From assembly GCA_014297435.1 (NCBI GenBank), contig JACOQA010000001.1, forward strand, positions 215,796-279,795: a DNA stretch of 64,000 nt, written 5' to 3'. The first letter of the stretch is position 1, and each line of letters starts with the position of its first letter. The DNA is from Candidatus Nanohaloarchaea archaeon. GTDB taxonomy: Archaea; Nanohalarchaeota; Nanosalinia; Nanosalinales; Nanosalinaceae. A model generated the notes under the pieces. That model worked only from the letters and a program-made list of their open reading frames with translations, did no database searches and was not told the DNA's origin. The position numbers were made by a program, and so were the translations under genes. Shown here one piece after another: positions 7,720 through 16,064 of this stretch.

Positions 7720-8904
7720 GTGAAACGCATAGAGGTCACAATTCCCAAGAAGAATGAACAGGACGTCTTGGAAGTACTGGAGGATCGTGATCATACCGCA
7801 ACGGTCATAGAGGCTGAAAAAGACGGTGAAGATATTGTCAGATGTGAATTTGTACAGGACTCGGCTGAAGTCGACGAGGTAATACAGGATCTAAAAGACA
7901 TTAAGGAGATTGATTCAGGCGATCTTACGGTAGAGCTTATAGAGCAAAAGGCCTACGTTGAGAAAGGTAAAAGAAGGAAAGGCGGAAGTTCCTCTATCTC
8001 TGCGAATGAAATGTATTCGAAGGCTTTTGATTTCTCCAGTTTTGACGTTAAGTCCTGGTCTTTGATCGGTCTGGCATCCGCAATAGCGGTTATGGGGCTT
8101 GCTGCCGAGAACTTAATCGTTGTTATAGGCGCTATGGTTATTGCTCCGATGCTAGGTCCTTTTATGTCAAGCTCTTTCGGACTTGTTATTGGGGACAGAA
8201 AGATAATAAGACAGAGCATGGTTTACGGGGCAGGAAGTATACTGATGGCTGTAATATTTTCAGCAATAATTTCACTTCCTTTTAATATAGAAACGAATAG
8301 TTTGATATCTTTGATAGCAGATCCGGGATTCACCACAGTCCCTCTCTCACTCTTTGTAGGAAGCGCTTCCGCGGTTGCCTTTTCAACAGAGGCAAGAGAA
8401 ACTTTAGCAGGCGTAGCTGTCGCAATCGCTTTAGTGCCGCCATCAGCTGTTGCAGGAATAGCTATCTCAGCTTTAAACTTTGATTTGATGTTTCATGTAT
8501 CTCTTGTAATTCTGAGCAACGTCATGGCATTAATACTTGCCGGATCTGTTACTTTCAAGCTTCTTGGAGTGTCGCCAGCAACTTACTACCGTAAAAAGGT
8601 TTCAAAGGATAAGATGAGGAAGGCAGTAGCAGTATCAGGTATTTCGCTTGTTTTGATAGGGGGGATTGTCGGCTTTCTTTCCTATCAAGATCTCCAGGAA
8701 TCTAGACAGGTCGAGACAGTTCAGAAAAATTTAGATGAGAGATTTGGTCAGAGACTTCTTTCTAGTGATGTGGAAGGTAACTCTGATTCTTTGGAGGTTA
8801 CATCTGTAGTTGTTGAATCGAGTGTTAACTCGACAGAGCTAGAGGAGAGTTTGGAGTCGAATACTGGTGTAGAGGTAGACCTTAATTTCTATACTGTTTC
8901 TTAA
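7720..8904 (+). CDS. DUF389 / TIGR00341 family membrane protein
   Basis: The protein has 394 residues from a GTG start. The N-terminal ~100 residues form a soluble acidic domain with an ACT-like feel (IEVTIPKK, VIEAEKDGEDIVRCEF). A central region of about six helices follows, with the family motif VIGAMVIAPMLGPFMSSSFG. The C-terminal soluble domain comes after the last helix near 310-325. This matches TIGR00341 proteins, which are common in halophilic archaea; the function is unknown, though transport has been suggested. Its TAA stop shares a 4-nt TTAA with the convergent gene at 8901. The GTG start is supported by the TATA box 28 nt upstream. Confidence 0.9.
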   Translation: MKRIEVTIPKKNEQDVLEVLEDRDHTATVIEAEKDGEDIVRCEFVQDSAEVDEVIQDLKDIKEIDSGDLTVELIEQKAYVEKGKRRKGGSSSISANEMYSKAFDFSSFDVKSWSLIGLASAIAVMGLAAENLIVVIGAMVIAPMLGPFMSSSFGLVIGDRKIIRQSMVYGAGSILMAVIFSAIISLPFNIETNSLISLIADPGFTTVPLSLFVGSASAVAFSTEARETLAGVAVAIALVPPSAVAGIAISALNFDLMFHVSLVILSNVMALILAGSVTFKLLGVSPATYYRKKVSKDKMRKAVAVSGISLVLIGGIVGFLSYQDLQESRQVETVQKNLDERFGQRLLSSDVEGNSDSLEVTSVVVESSVNSTELEESLESNTGVEVDLNFYTVS

Positions 8905-9260
8905 ATTCCGGGTATGCCTATTGCTCCGAAACTAGCGAGGTTAAAGGCTCCAAGTATGTAGAATATTATAATTACGGTAAACCATGCAATAACTGAGATT
9001 AGGATGGCTGAGAAAAGACCTCCTTCATAACGCGCATTAATGAAACCAAGCCAGATTAGGAACGCAAGTAAAGGACCTAGTAGCGGGATCCATCCAAGGA
9101 AAAAACCTGCAATTGACCATACTAGCCCTCCGATTAATGCTGTAAGAAGGGCATAGCTGAAGTCGTCCTCGCCAGTTACCAGTTTTGCACCGGTGTAGAT
9201 GCCCAGTGTGCCTATAGCGAGACTGACGGCGAAGACGACGAGCGAATCAATCAGAGACAT
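8901..9260 (-). CDS. Small polytopic membrane protein
   Basis: This 119-residue protein is almost entirely hydrophobic, with about four helices: roughly 3-27, 36-58, 60-78 and 84-112. Gly-rich and Pro-rich kinks (GWIPLLGPLLAFLIWLG) separate them. There is no signal peptide and no recognisable family. The start is an ATG at 9260. Its stop overlaps the stop of the DUF389 gene by 4 nt in a tail-to-tail arrangement. The proximity of two membrane genes is not evidence of a joint function. Confidence 0.7.
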   Translation of the reverse strand: MSLIDSLVVFAVSLAIGTLGIYTGAKLVTGEDDFSYALLTALIGGLVWSIAGFFLGWIPLLGPLLAFLIWLGFINARYEGGLFSAILISVIAWFTVIIIFYILGAFNLASFGAIGIPGI

Positions 9261-9306
9261 AGTAATGTTTTATTTGGTGTTTGATTAAAGGTTTTGTTGG
9301 TTTATC

Positions 9307-9573
9307 TCACTCTGAACGCTTCTCAATCACTAGAACGGTTTCTTTAGCATGCTCTATTATCTTCAAAGGGTTGTTTTCTACATCTACAAAACTGTTCTTA
9401 CGTTCATGTATTTTTCCGTAAGTTTCTCTAGAGAGGCTTAGATGCATTAATCCGCCATTTGAACGATAAACAAGCTCGTAAAAGTAAAGCTCTGTCACTA
9501 TATCTACAACGTATCGATTATCGTACCTCTTAGATTTCTGTTTTCTGAACTCAAGTTCAAGTATGTCAGACAT
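9307..9573 (-). CDS. Hypothetical small protein
   Basis: This 88-residue protein has near-neutral charge, richer in Lys/Arg than most neighbours. It has a beta-rich middle (RYVVDIVTELYFYELVY, GLMHLSLSRETYGKI) and no membrane segment or cysteine. A nucleic-acid-binding role is possible from the composition but cannot be shown. It starts at an ATG at 9573, 46 nt upstream of the next minus-strand gene. No family is recognised. Confidence 0.55.
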   Translation of the reverse strand: MSDILELEFRKQKSKRYDNRYVVDIVTELYFYELVYRSNGGLMHLSLSRETYGKIHERKNSFVDVENNPLKIIEHAKETVLVIEKRSE

Positions 9574-9655
9574 CTGTCGCTGGTTGAATCATTTCGTTAA
9601 CTGGTTTTGAAGCCGATAATTCTTTTTGAGGGCTGAGTCCGACTAAAGTCTTGTT

Positions 9656-10267
9656 ATGGAGAAGAAAATCCTAGTAACTATTGCCGCTATATCGATTCTT
9701 GCCGCACCTGTAGCTGCTGACTTTCAAACCAACTATTCATCAAGTTACAGTTATTCTACATCAAGTAACGATCCGAATCAGTCATGGAGCTTCCAAATAC
9801 AAAAAATAGGTGCTTCATGTTCCAACAGCTCGAAAACATTGAGGAACGTAAAGTTCCACGAAGAAGGAGTGAGTTTTGAGGGTGCGCTCGAAGTTCCTAC
9901 TCCCTGTAGAATGCTGGAAGCGGACATAGAACAAACCGGCAACAGGACTTTTGCGTTAAAAATAGATTCAGAGCCGACCAAGATGCCGTGCACGCAGTGT
10001 GTAGGACAGATAAACTATAAACTCTCATTTAATTCTTCCCAACCTTATAAGCTGCGTCCATACCACAAAGGAAAGGTGGTGGAGACCTTTGAACATCCGG
10101 ATTTTGATAATGAATCCCGTGAATTCAACCAAACATCGATAACGCCATTAAACCAAACCTCGCTCGATGATCAAACTAATGCGGTTGAAGAGATAGACGC
10201 AGATAATACTGAGAGAAGAATGAGCGTTTTTGAAGGATTCTTGAATTGGTTCGGGGGTCTCTTCTAG
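9656..10267 (+). CDS. Secreted, sequon-rich surface protein
   Basis: The protein has 203 residues. A classical signal peptide (KK, then a hydrophobic core, then AAPVAA before Asp22) marks it as exported. The mature part carries eight N-x-S/T sequons, which suggests heavy N-glycosylation of an extracellular protein. It has four cysteines, two of them in a CTQC pair near residue 121, which could form disulfides. The last ~15 residues (GFLNWFGGLF) are hydrophobic and aromatic and might act as a weak membrane anchor. No family is recognised. Its TAG stop shares CTAG with the stop of ychF. Confidence 0.7.
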   Translation: MEKKILVTIAAISILAAPVAADFQTNYSSSYSYSTSSNDPNQSWSFQIQKIGASCSNSSKTLRNVKFHEEGVSFEGALEVPTPCRMLEADIEQTGNRTFALKIDSEPTKMPCTQCVGQINYKLSFNSSQPYKLRPYHKGKVVETFEHPDFDNESREFNQTSITPLNQTSLDDQTNAVEEIDADNTERRMSVFEGFLNWFGGLF

Positions 10268-11457
10268 TTGCTTGAGACAATTTCTATAACGTCTCTATGT
10301 TCTAGTTCGTGGTCTGAGCCGATCTGACGGTTCTCTCTACAATCAATTCCATGCAGGAAACCTTCTCCAAGATCTGAGTGAATCGTGAAGGCAAAGTCCT
10401 CCGCAGTTGACTCTTCGGGGACAAGGAAGCAATCAGGAAGAATATTTCCATGTTCGTCTCCTAGACCATCAGCTCCTCCGGGGAATACTGCCATAACTCC
10501 AAGCTCATCAAACAGAGCGGTCTCAAGAGCTTTTTGGACTCCTGTTCCTCCATATTCGTCCATAAAGTTTCTTATTTTTTCTAGACCTTCATGTTTCTTC
10601 TCTGGTATATCCTCAAGAACCTCAAAGTCTTTTTCACCTGGATGGTAATCTACAATATCTTTTTCTGCCGCATTCTTCAACGCCTTTTCAGCGTGGGCTG
10701 ATGATGGAACGATCTCTAAGTGTTCGTATTCCGGATCAGTGGTGATCTCCTCGAAATTTTCTCTAGCTTTCTCCGTATCCATCTTGTTAGCAGTAATAAT
10801 CATAGGCTTCGTCTCCTTCCTGATCTTCCTCGCCAACTCTTCTCTATCATTTTCATCCCATGTATCCGGATCTAGATCAAGATCGAGCGATAAAATTATC
10901 TGTTTAATCTCGTTCTTATTTGTTTTAAATGCAGACATCTGTTCTGCCAGCTCTTCCTCAAGCTTTACGTCTTGAGGTCCTTTCTTAGATTCGTAGCGTT
11001 CGATTCCTTTTTCGAGAATCTCTAAGTACCACATGTCGAGTTCTTCTTCTAGAAAATCGATGTCTTTTCTTGGATCGTGACCTTCAGTAGGTTCTCCTTC
11101 AATATCGGTCTCTCCAGAGAAGTCCACTATATGAATAAGGACATCAGCCTCGTTAAGATCGGTAAGGAACTTGTTGCCGAGACCTTTACCCTCGTGTGCC
11201 CCGGGAATTAGTCCTGCAACGTCTACAAGCTTGACTGGAACGTAACGTGTTCCGTGGTTACAGTAACCGACTCTTGGATCACATTCCTCGTCGAAGTCTG
11301 GTGCAGCGCACTGCACGCGTACGTATGCTTCGCCGACAGAAGGATCTATAGTTGTAAAAGGGTAGTTTCCTTCATCGACTGAGTTCATGGTTGCTGCATT
11401 GAAGAACGTTGATTTTCCGACTGAGGGCTTTCCGACAAGCCCGATTTTGTAAGGCAT
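10264..11457 (-). CDS. ychF: YchF-type translation-associated GTPase/ATPase
   Basis: This 397-residue protein has the motifs GLVGKPSVGKST (G1), the switch threonine in YPFTTIDP, DVAGLIPGAHEGKGLG (G3) and NKMD (G4), plus the archaeal insertion CDPRVGYCNHGTRYVPV. It ends in a TGS domain (about 310-397). This is the Obg-related YchF family, associated with ribosomes. The G4 box keeps a canonical Asp, unlike the NxxE of ATP-using bacterial YchF, so GTP use is plausible. It begins at an ATG at 11457 with a TATA-like TTTTAAG about 27 nt upstream. Confidence 0.95.
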   Translation of the reverse strand: MPYKIGLVGKPSVGKSTFFNAATMNSVDEGNYPFTTIDPSVGEAYVRVQCAAPDFDEECDPRVGYCNHGTRYVPVKLVDVAGLIPGAHEGKGLGNKFLTDLNEADVLIHIVDFSGETDIEGEPTEGHDPRKDIDFLEEELDMWYLEILEKGIERYESKKGPQDVKLEEELAEQMSAFKTNKNEIKQIILSLDLDLDPDTWDENDREELARKIRKETKPMIITANKMDTEKARENFEEITTDPEYEHLEIVPSSAHAEKALKNAAEKDIVDYHPGEKDFEVLEDIPEKKHEGLEKIRNFMDEYGGTGVQKALETALFDELGVMAVFPGGADGLGDEHGNILPDCFLVPEESTAEDFAFTIHSDLGEGFLHGIDCRENRQIGSDHELEHRDVIEIVSSN

Positions 11458-11479
11458 ATACTCGAACTGATTTTGAAAG

Positions 11480-11487
11480 CTTAAAAG
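11480..11487 (-). promoter_or_regulatory. TATA box of ychF
   Basis: On the minus strand CTTTTAAGC is centred about 27 nt before the ychF ATG, as expected for a leaderless archaeal message. Confidence 0.45.
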
Positions 11488-11542
11488 TCGGTTCAGAATA
11501 TTATCGGTTCGCCCTTAAAGCTCGTCCCGTAACCATTTACGT

Positions 11543-11908
11543 ATGCGAAAGTTCAAACTCCCGGGGAGAGATCCTTCAAGACCCAGACTCGACGAAAAGG
11601 ACATCGAGTTGATCAAGAAGCAAGGGATCGACAAGATCAAAGAGATTTCTGAGGTGATGGTGGAGGATAAACTAGTCAACGGAAAAGAGATTCCTCGTGG
11701 AGGTAACCCGGTCTACAAGGCTATGCATGCCTGTAATGTTTCGAATCGAGGAGAGCTTGAAGGAGCGCATAGAATTAGAAAGGATAGGGAGCTGAAACAG
11801 AGCGACATTAACTCAATTGTCAACGTTATAATGCGCTGGATCGTTAGAGAATACAACTTCTACATGGAAGAAGAGAAAGAGAAACAAAAAAGCCTTCAGG
11901 AATTCTAA
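11543..11908 (+). CDS. Hypothetical basic/helical protein
   Basis: The protein has 121 residues. The N-terminus is basic (MRKFKLPGRDPSRPR), followed by helical segments and a conserved-looking central stretch GGNPVYKAMHACNVSNRGELEGAHRIR. The last helix is charged (EEEKEKQ). There are no membrane segments. The positive N-terminus contrasts with the acidic proteome and hints at RNA or DNA contact, but I recognise no family. It is divergent from ychF (86 nt between starts) and convergent with hisS. Confidence 0.65.
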   Translation: MRKFKLPGRDPSRPRLDEKDIELIKKQGIDKIKEISEVMVEDKLVNGKEIPRGGNPVYKAMHACNVSNRGELEGAHRIRKDRELKQSDINSIVNVIMRWIVREYNFYMEEEKEKQKSLQEF

Positions 11909-11951
11909 GGCTTTTCCCAACGAAAAATGATTGTGAAGAAGTCTAGAGTGA

Positions 11952-13253
11952 TTAGATGAAGTTCTCTGACTTCAGGTGCTCGATTATCTCATCTTTCCCG
12001 ATCTCCTCTTCCTCACCAGATTCCATGTGCTTCACAGTCACTTGATCGTTTTCAAGATCTCTTTCTCCAACTATAAGAACACGTTTTGCATTTATGTCGT
12101 CAGCGTAACCTAGTTGGGAGCCGAACCCTCTTCCGACCAAGTCGGTCTCCACAGACAGACCTTTCTCTCTCAACTTGACCCCATAATCAAGGGCGACATC
12201 TCTTACTGAGTCAGAGACTGAGAGAACGTAGACATCTGTCTCAACCTCTTTCAGAGGGTACCGATCCTCCTTCTTCAGCAGTTCGATAGTAGTGGAGTAA
12301 CCGAATGCGAAACCTACTGCAGGAACTTCTCTGTCTCCGAATTGACCGACAAGTTCATCGTAGCGACCCCCGCCAAATAGAGCTCTAAGTTCTCCTTCAG
12401 AGTCGAAGGCCTCGAACACAAGACCGGTGTAGTAAGCCAGACCTCTTACAATCGAAAGATCGAACCGGCACATATCTGCAACACCGTAGGCTTCAAGAGC
12501 TTCACCAAGGCTTTCCATCCGGTTAACAGAGTCTTGAACCTCTTCCGGAGCTTTTTCTCTTAACTCATCTATCTGATCAAGTATAGGTCCGGAAATATCC
12601 GTCAGCTCGTCCACCTGCTCAGCGTCCTCTCGTGAAAGACCTCTTTCCCCAAGATCGTCTAGGAACTCCTCACGGGAAAGCTTCTCCTTGTCATCAACCA
12701 CTTTCATAGCTTCCTCGGTTTTCTCGATTCCATGTGATTCGAGAATTGACTCAAGGAGTTCCCGGTCGTTTATCAGAAACTTCACGCGGTTATCCAGATC
12801 AAGTTTCCGGTAGATAGTCGCTGCTGCCGCGATGATCTCTGCATCTGTCTCCACAGACTCAACTCCGAAGATATCGAAGTCTCCCTGCAGGAATTCTCGG
12901 TCACGACCTCTCGTGACATCTTCATACCTCCATCTCTTGGAAGTATTGTACCACTTCACCGGAGTTTTGAGATCCTTCCTCTTCTGGATCAGCCTTGCTC
13001 TTGTCGGAGTTTGCTCCGGAACCAGCGTTATCTCGTTATCTCCTTTGTCTGTAAAGGCATACATTTCATCTGTAACTGAGTCCTCCTCTTTTTCTGTCCA
13101 GAGTTCCTGTCTCTCGATGCTTGGCGGTTCGATTTGCCTAAAACCAAACTCCTCCGCAGTCTCCTCTACTGTTTCGATCAGGTGTTTCCATGTTGCCCAT
13201 TCATTAGGGTAACGATCGTAGGTACCTTTCAGACTCTCCAGATTGATTGCCAT
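11952..13253 (-). CDS. hisS: Histidyl-tRNA synthetase
   Basis: This 433-residue class II synthetase charges tRNA-His. Visible signatures are motif 2 (KRWRYEDVTRGRDREFLQ, residues ~107-124), the HisA region RGLAYYTGLVFE and GGRYDELVGQFG with the following PAVGFAFG (motif 3). The C-terminal ~95 residues form the anticodon-binding domain (VYVLSVSD, RVLIVGERDL). The length is normal. The N-terminal LKGTYD is the usual start region, fixing the ATG at 13253. It lies 15 nt downstream of the 266-residue hypothetical gene on the same strand, with a TATA-like CTATTTAAG in the gap. Confidence 0.97.
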   Translation of the reverse strand: MAINLESLKGTYDRYPNEWATWKHLIETVEETAEEFGFRQIEPPSIERQELWTEKEEDSVTDEMYAFTDKGDNEITLVPEQTPTRARLIQKRKDLKTPVKWYNTSKRWRYEDVTRGRDREFLQGDFDIFGVESVETDAEIIAAAATIYRKLDLDNRVKFLINDRELLESILESHGIEKTEEAMKVVDDKEKLSREEFLDDLGERGLSREDAEQVDELTDISGPILDQIDELREKAPEEVQDSVNRMESLGEALEAYGVADMCRFDLSIVRGLAYYTGLVFEAFDSEGELRALFGGGRYDELVGQFGDREVPAVGFAFGYSTTIELLKKEDRYPLKEVETDVYVLSVSDSVRDVALDYGVKLREKGLSVETDLVGRGFGSQLGYADDINAKRVLIVGERDLENDQVTVKHMESGEEEEIGKDEIIEHLKSENFI

Positions 13254-13268
13254 TTTTAACTAGTCCTC

Positions 13269-14069
13269 TTAAATAGGGCTTTTATCCGAGTTTTTATACT
13301 GGTTTTGAGTTCTTTCAAACCTTCCAAGCCGGCTGGTCATTCCCTCCACAGCTTCGTAGTCAAGCCCTACATCTTCAGCTGAACTGCCGGAAACGAACAT
13401 GTAGACGCCGGCAACCTCTTCAGGTGTTTCTGCCAGCAACTCTTCCTCCTCACCGAAATCAGCGAAGTCGGAAAAAGAGATGTAATCGGGATCGGAGCCC
13501 CAGTACCTCTCAGCGGCTGTTTTCCCAACCGATTGAAACTCATCGGGCAGCAGAACAGTCTCCGGCACTACATTCAGATCTGTGTTCATTACTCCCCATT
13601 TCACCTCGTCGCCATACGTCTCCTCAAGCCGATAACCTTTTTCTTCGACAGTTTCCTCGATCAGTTCTTCAAATGGCCTATCGATCTCATCTTCTGTGTA
13701 GTTTCCTTCTACTAGCCAATCAAAGCCTTGGTAGAACCTGTCCGGGTTGAAAGCTAGAGGGTTCTGATCGAAGGACTGGATTTTTACGTCTCTGAAGCTT
13801 GTCTCGGTAAAAACAGGTCTGTTGAAAGCTCGACCGGTATCCTTGAAACTGACGCAGTCAAGTTTCACAACCGCCCTTTCAATCCAGTGACGGTTCAAAC
13901 CGGTATTTGCATAAATCTTTCCCACGCCGTTCAGGACGTCCAGTATGTAATCTTTATCGTATTCTTCGGGTAATTCCTCTCTTAAGGCTGTTCCGGCATT
14001 TCTGCCTTTCTCCGGAACCCCGATAACAGACTCATTTGTCACGGAGAACTGCCTCCAGTACTTCTCCAT
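13269..14069 (-). CDS. Hypothetical partner of AbrB-type regulator
   Basis: The protein has 266 residues from the ATG at 14069; a TTG one codon upstream is less likely. It is soluble and acidic, with several Trp and aromatic residues and no membrane segment. Stretches such as NGVGKIYANTGLNRHWIERAV and DFADFGEEEEL are not diagnostic. Its start lies 38 nt inside the upstream AbrB-like gene, implying translational coupling. That gene order (antitoxin-like DNA binder, then an overlapping larger gene) resembles toxin-antitoxin operons, but the protein shows no known toxin fold, so this is only a suggestion. Confidence 0.65.
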   Translation of the reverse strand: MEKYWRQFSVTNESVIGVPEKGRNAGTALREELPEEYDKDYILDVLNGVGKIYANTGLNRHWIERAVVKLDCVSFKDTGRAFNRPVFTETSFRDVKIQSFDQNPLAFNPDRFYQGFDWLVEGNYTEDEIDRPFEELIEETVEEKGYRLEETYGDEVKWGVMNTDLNVVPETVLLPDEFQSVGKTAAERYWGSDPDYISFSDFADFGEEEELLAETPEEVAGVYMFVSGSSAEDVGLDYEAVEGMTSRLGRFERTQNQYKNSDKSPI

Positions 14070-14295
14070 CAAAGCTGAACTCTTTCACATCTTTGATGTC
14101 TGAAACAATTTCCAGGGCCTCAGATTTTGATGAAACCTTTTCTCTAACTACTCTGGTAGACCGGAGTGCAATTGAAACCCTGTCTCCTTTTTTCAGGTTA
14201 AATTTGTCTCTGATTCTAGCAGGGGCCGTTATACGGCCTTTAGAATCTATTTTGCCTGAAAAAGATACGCCAGAGCTGCATGTGAACCCGGTCAC
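14032..14295 (-). CDS. AbrB/MazE/SpoVT-type DNA-binding protein
   Basis: This 87-residue protein has a swapped-hairpin AbrB signature at residues ~12-42: GKIDSKGRITAPARIRDKF, then LKKGDRVSIAL. Such proteins bind DNA as dimers and act as transition regulators or antitoxins. The remainder (45-87) is acidic and helical and could bind a partner. The start is a GTG at 14295. The reading frame overlaps the start of the next gene (13269-14069), strongly suggesting a two-gene unit. The family is clear; whether it is an antitoxin is inferred only from gene order. Confidence 0.85.
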   Translation of the reverse strand: MTGFTCSSGVSFSGKIDSKGRITAPARIRDKFNLKKGDRVSIALRSTRVVREKVSSKSEALEIVSDIKDVKEFSFDGEVLEAVLRDK

Positions 14296-14437
14296 CCTTG
14301 GTTGATCGGATCTGTGAGCTAGAATTATCTAGAAGATTTTGAGAGCTATTCGAAACTTGTTCGTCTTCCCTGTCCAGGGAGATGATCGTATCCACCTTGC
14401 ATTAGTGATCGCCTATCCACCAAAAAATCACTGAAGG

Positions 14438-14446
14438 TATATAAAT
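14438..14446 (+). promoter_or_regulatory. TATA box upstream of 14537 gene
   Basis: TATATAAAT is a strong TATA match. It predicts transcription from about 14469, leaving a leader of roughly 50-70 nt before the gene at 14537. That is unusually long for this window. Confidence 0.5.
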
Positions 14447-14536
14447 ACAAGTGGTATATGGGTGGGAGAATCGGTCTGTTAGTCGTTGTGAACGATTACA
14501 CGAATCGATAAAAGGCAGTTGAACGCCGAGAGTTAC

Positions 14537-14965
14537 ATGCAGTTCGGCATGAGAAGCTTCAAGGCCTCCAAACCGATCGATGAATATCGGGAGTTCAGAG
14601 AGGTCTACGCAGAGTTGACATCCTCTTTAATCCAGCACGGTTTCGATTTTGACGCCCGACCCAAGTTCGATGAGGACGAAAGACATAGCTCGGTCTGTAT
14701 ATACGGCGACGACTTCAGGTTTGAAATCGACTATTACCCTGTGGAAGCCCATTTCGATTCATGGCGCGAACAGCTGGATGCCGAATCATGGGCAACCCTT
14801 GAAGCGGATCTCAGAGTTTCTAAAGATCTAAGCTCTGCTAGAGAGTACATGGAGTCCAACTTCGGCACCGATAACCTGGAGGAGAGTGACGAATCTCTCA
14901 AAGAGTATGTTGAGAGAAGATTTGAGAAGCTGGAGCGAACGTTCGACGGACTCGGAACTAACTAA
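14537..14965 (+). CDS. Hypothetical acidic protein
   Basis: The protein has 142 residues from the ATG at 14537; an in-frame TTG at 14519 would add six residues. It is acidic, with a beta-rich centre (SSVCIYGDDFRFEIDYYPVEAHF) flanked by helices, and a C-terminal helix that may be a coiled coil (LKEYVERRFEKLERTF). No membrane segments and no recognisable family. It precedes the membrane hydrolase gene at 14989 by 23 nt, suggesting co-transcription from the TATA box at 14438. Confidence 0.6.
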   Translation: MQFGMRSFKASKPIDEYREFREVYAELTSSLIQHGFDFDARPKFDEDERHSSVCIYGDDFRFEIDYYPVEAHFDSWREQLDAESWATLEADLRVSKDLSSAREYMESNFGTDNLEESDESLKEYVERRFEKLERTFDGLGTN

Positions 14966-14988
14966 AACACCGGAGTGAAACCGGAACC

Positions 14989-15459
14989 ATGGGAGACTTC
15001 TCTGAACATGTCCTGTTCGGAATGCTGTCAGCCTCGGTCGCGTTCTACCTCGTAAGCGACTTCGTCAACCTGACCGGTGCAGAGACAGTGATGGCGGGAA
15101 CCATGCTTTTCATAGGATCGGTACTTCCTGACATAGATCACAAAAACTCTTACGTGCATAGAGCCGCAAAAGCAACTCTAAGTATTTCAACAGGAATTTT
15201 CTTGGCTTTGCTTGCTCCTTTCGGTGTAAAAGACAGATTTCTGCTTGGAATGGCAGGTTTTACAGCCGTGTACATAGGTTTCTCCATGTTGAAGATGAAG
15301 CACCGGGGTTTCACTCACTCAATTCTTTTCGCTTTCACAGTCACCATGCTTGTCGCCGCTTTCGGTCTTTACTCGGCTTCAACGCTTGCCCCGGCCGTAG
15401 CTGTAATGCTGGGAATAAGCTCCCACTTGATACTTGACGGAGAGTTCAAGCTCCGTTAG
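14989..15459 (+). CDS. YdjM-like (DUF457) membrane-bound metal-dependent hydrolase
   Basis: This 156-residue protein has about four transmembrane helices. The conserved polar residues of the LexA-binding/YdjM family are present: GSVLPDIDHKNS (about 43-54), KHRGFTHSI (about 104-112) and GISSHLILDGEF near the C-terminus. These His/Asp residues are thought to bind metal at the membrane face. The family is common in bacteria and haloarchaea, with poorly defined substrates. The length is typical. Its stop shares a TTAG with the stop of the convergent MBF1 gene. Confidence 0.87.
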   Translation: MGDFSEHVLFGMLSASVAFYLVSDFVNLTGAETVMAGTMLFIGSVLPDIDHKNSYVHRAAKATLSISTGIFLALLAPFGVKDRFLLGMAGFTAVYIGFSMLKMKHRGFTHSILFAFTVTMLVAAFGLYSASTLAPAVAVMLGISSHLILDGEFKLR

Positions 15460-15905
15460 TTTATGTCTGCGACGTCTTCCATCGTCGCTTTTCTGGAGTC
15501 AGCGTCGTCGTTTCTGGAGTAGTCAGCGACCTCAGGATTGGTGTAGAGCTTGATATCGAACTTCTTCGATATCTTTTTCGCCAGAGGCTTGTCGGGCTTT
15601 AACTGTTCCTGCTCAAGCTTTTTGAGAAGTGATTCTTTCTCGTTTATATCCTCTGCGACCTCTGCGATTGAAAGCTGCTTTGATTCACGTGCTTTCTTGA
15701 TCTTCTCGCCGTAACCGTTGACGAGAACGTCTTTGCTCGATGATTTCTTCTTTCTTTTTTTCTTTTTCCTCTTCTTGCTGCTTGAAGATGAGCCTACTTC
15801 ATCACCCATCGATGCACATGATTCGCAGGTCTTGAGGATTGTTCCCTCGATTTTAACTTTCTTCAGAGAATCTGCTTCTTGTCCACATAGTTCACACGAT
15901 GACAT
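15456..15905 (-). CDS. Archaeal multiprotein bridging factor MBF1 homologue
   Basis: The protein has 149 residues. The N-terminal zinc ribbon has CELC and CESC pairs (residues 4-7 and 27-30). A very basic Ser/Lys linker follows (SSSSSKKRKKKKRKKK), then a Cro/C1-type helix-turn-helix at about 66-120: YGEKIKKARESKQLSIAEVAEDINE. This is the archaeal MBF1 architecture. Archaeal MBF1 has been linked to translation/ribosome association rather than classical coactivation. The basic linker stands out in this acidic proteome and fits nucleic-acid binding. Confidence 0.92.
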   Translation of the reverse strand: MSSCELCGQEADSLKKVKIEGTILKTCESCASMGDEVGSSSSSKKRKKKKRKKKSSSKDVLVNGYGEKIKKARESKQLSIAEVAEDINEKESLLKKLEQEQLKPDKPLAKKISKKFDIKLYTNPEVADYSRNDDADSRKATMEDVADIN

Positions 15906-16034
15906 TCTTGGTTCACGGATATATAGTCGCTAAGTTGTGTTTGTACTAACGTCAAACTCTTTCCCGAGGTTTAATACCTTTACGCCGCATCGGAAACATT
16001 TTAAATCAAAAACCAATTTATCTCCTACAAATGG

Positions 16035-16040
16035 TTTAAA
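16035..16040 (+). promoter_or_regulatory. TATA box of carbonic anhydrase
   Basis: TTTAAA within GGTTTAAAC is centred about 27 nt before the ATG at 16065, giving a leaderless transcript. Confidence 0.5.
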
Positions 16041-16064
16041 CATTTTGTCCTTCTCGTAAATTTT

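Noticed and set aside
14458-14511. 17-codon frame MGGRIGLLVVVNDYTNR as a leader peptide
   Set aside because: The TATA box at 14438 places transcription start after the ATG, so it would not be in the message.
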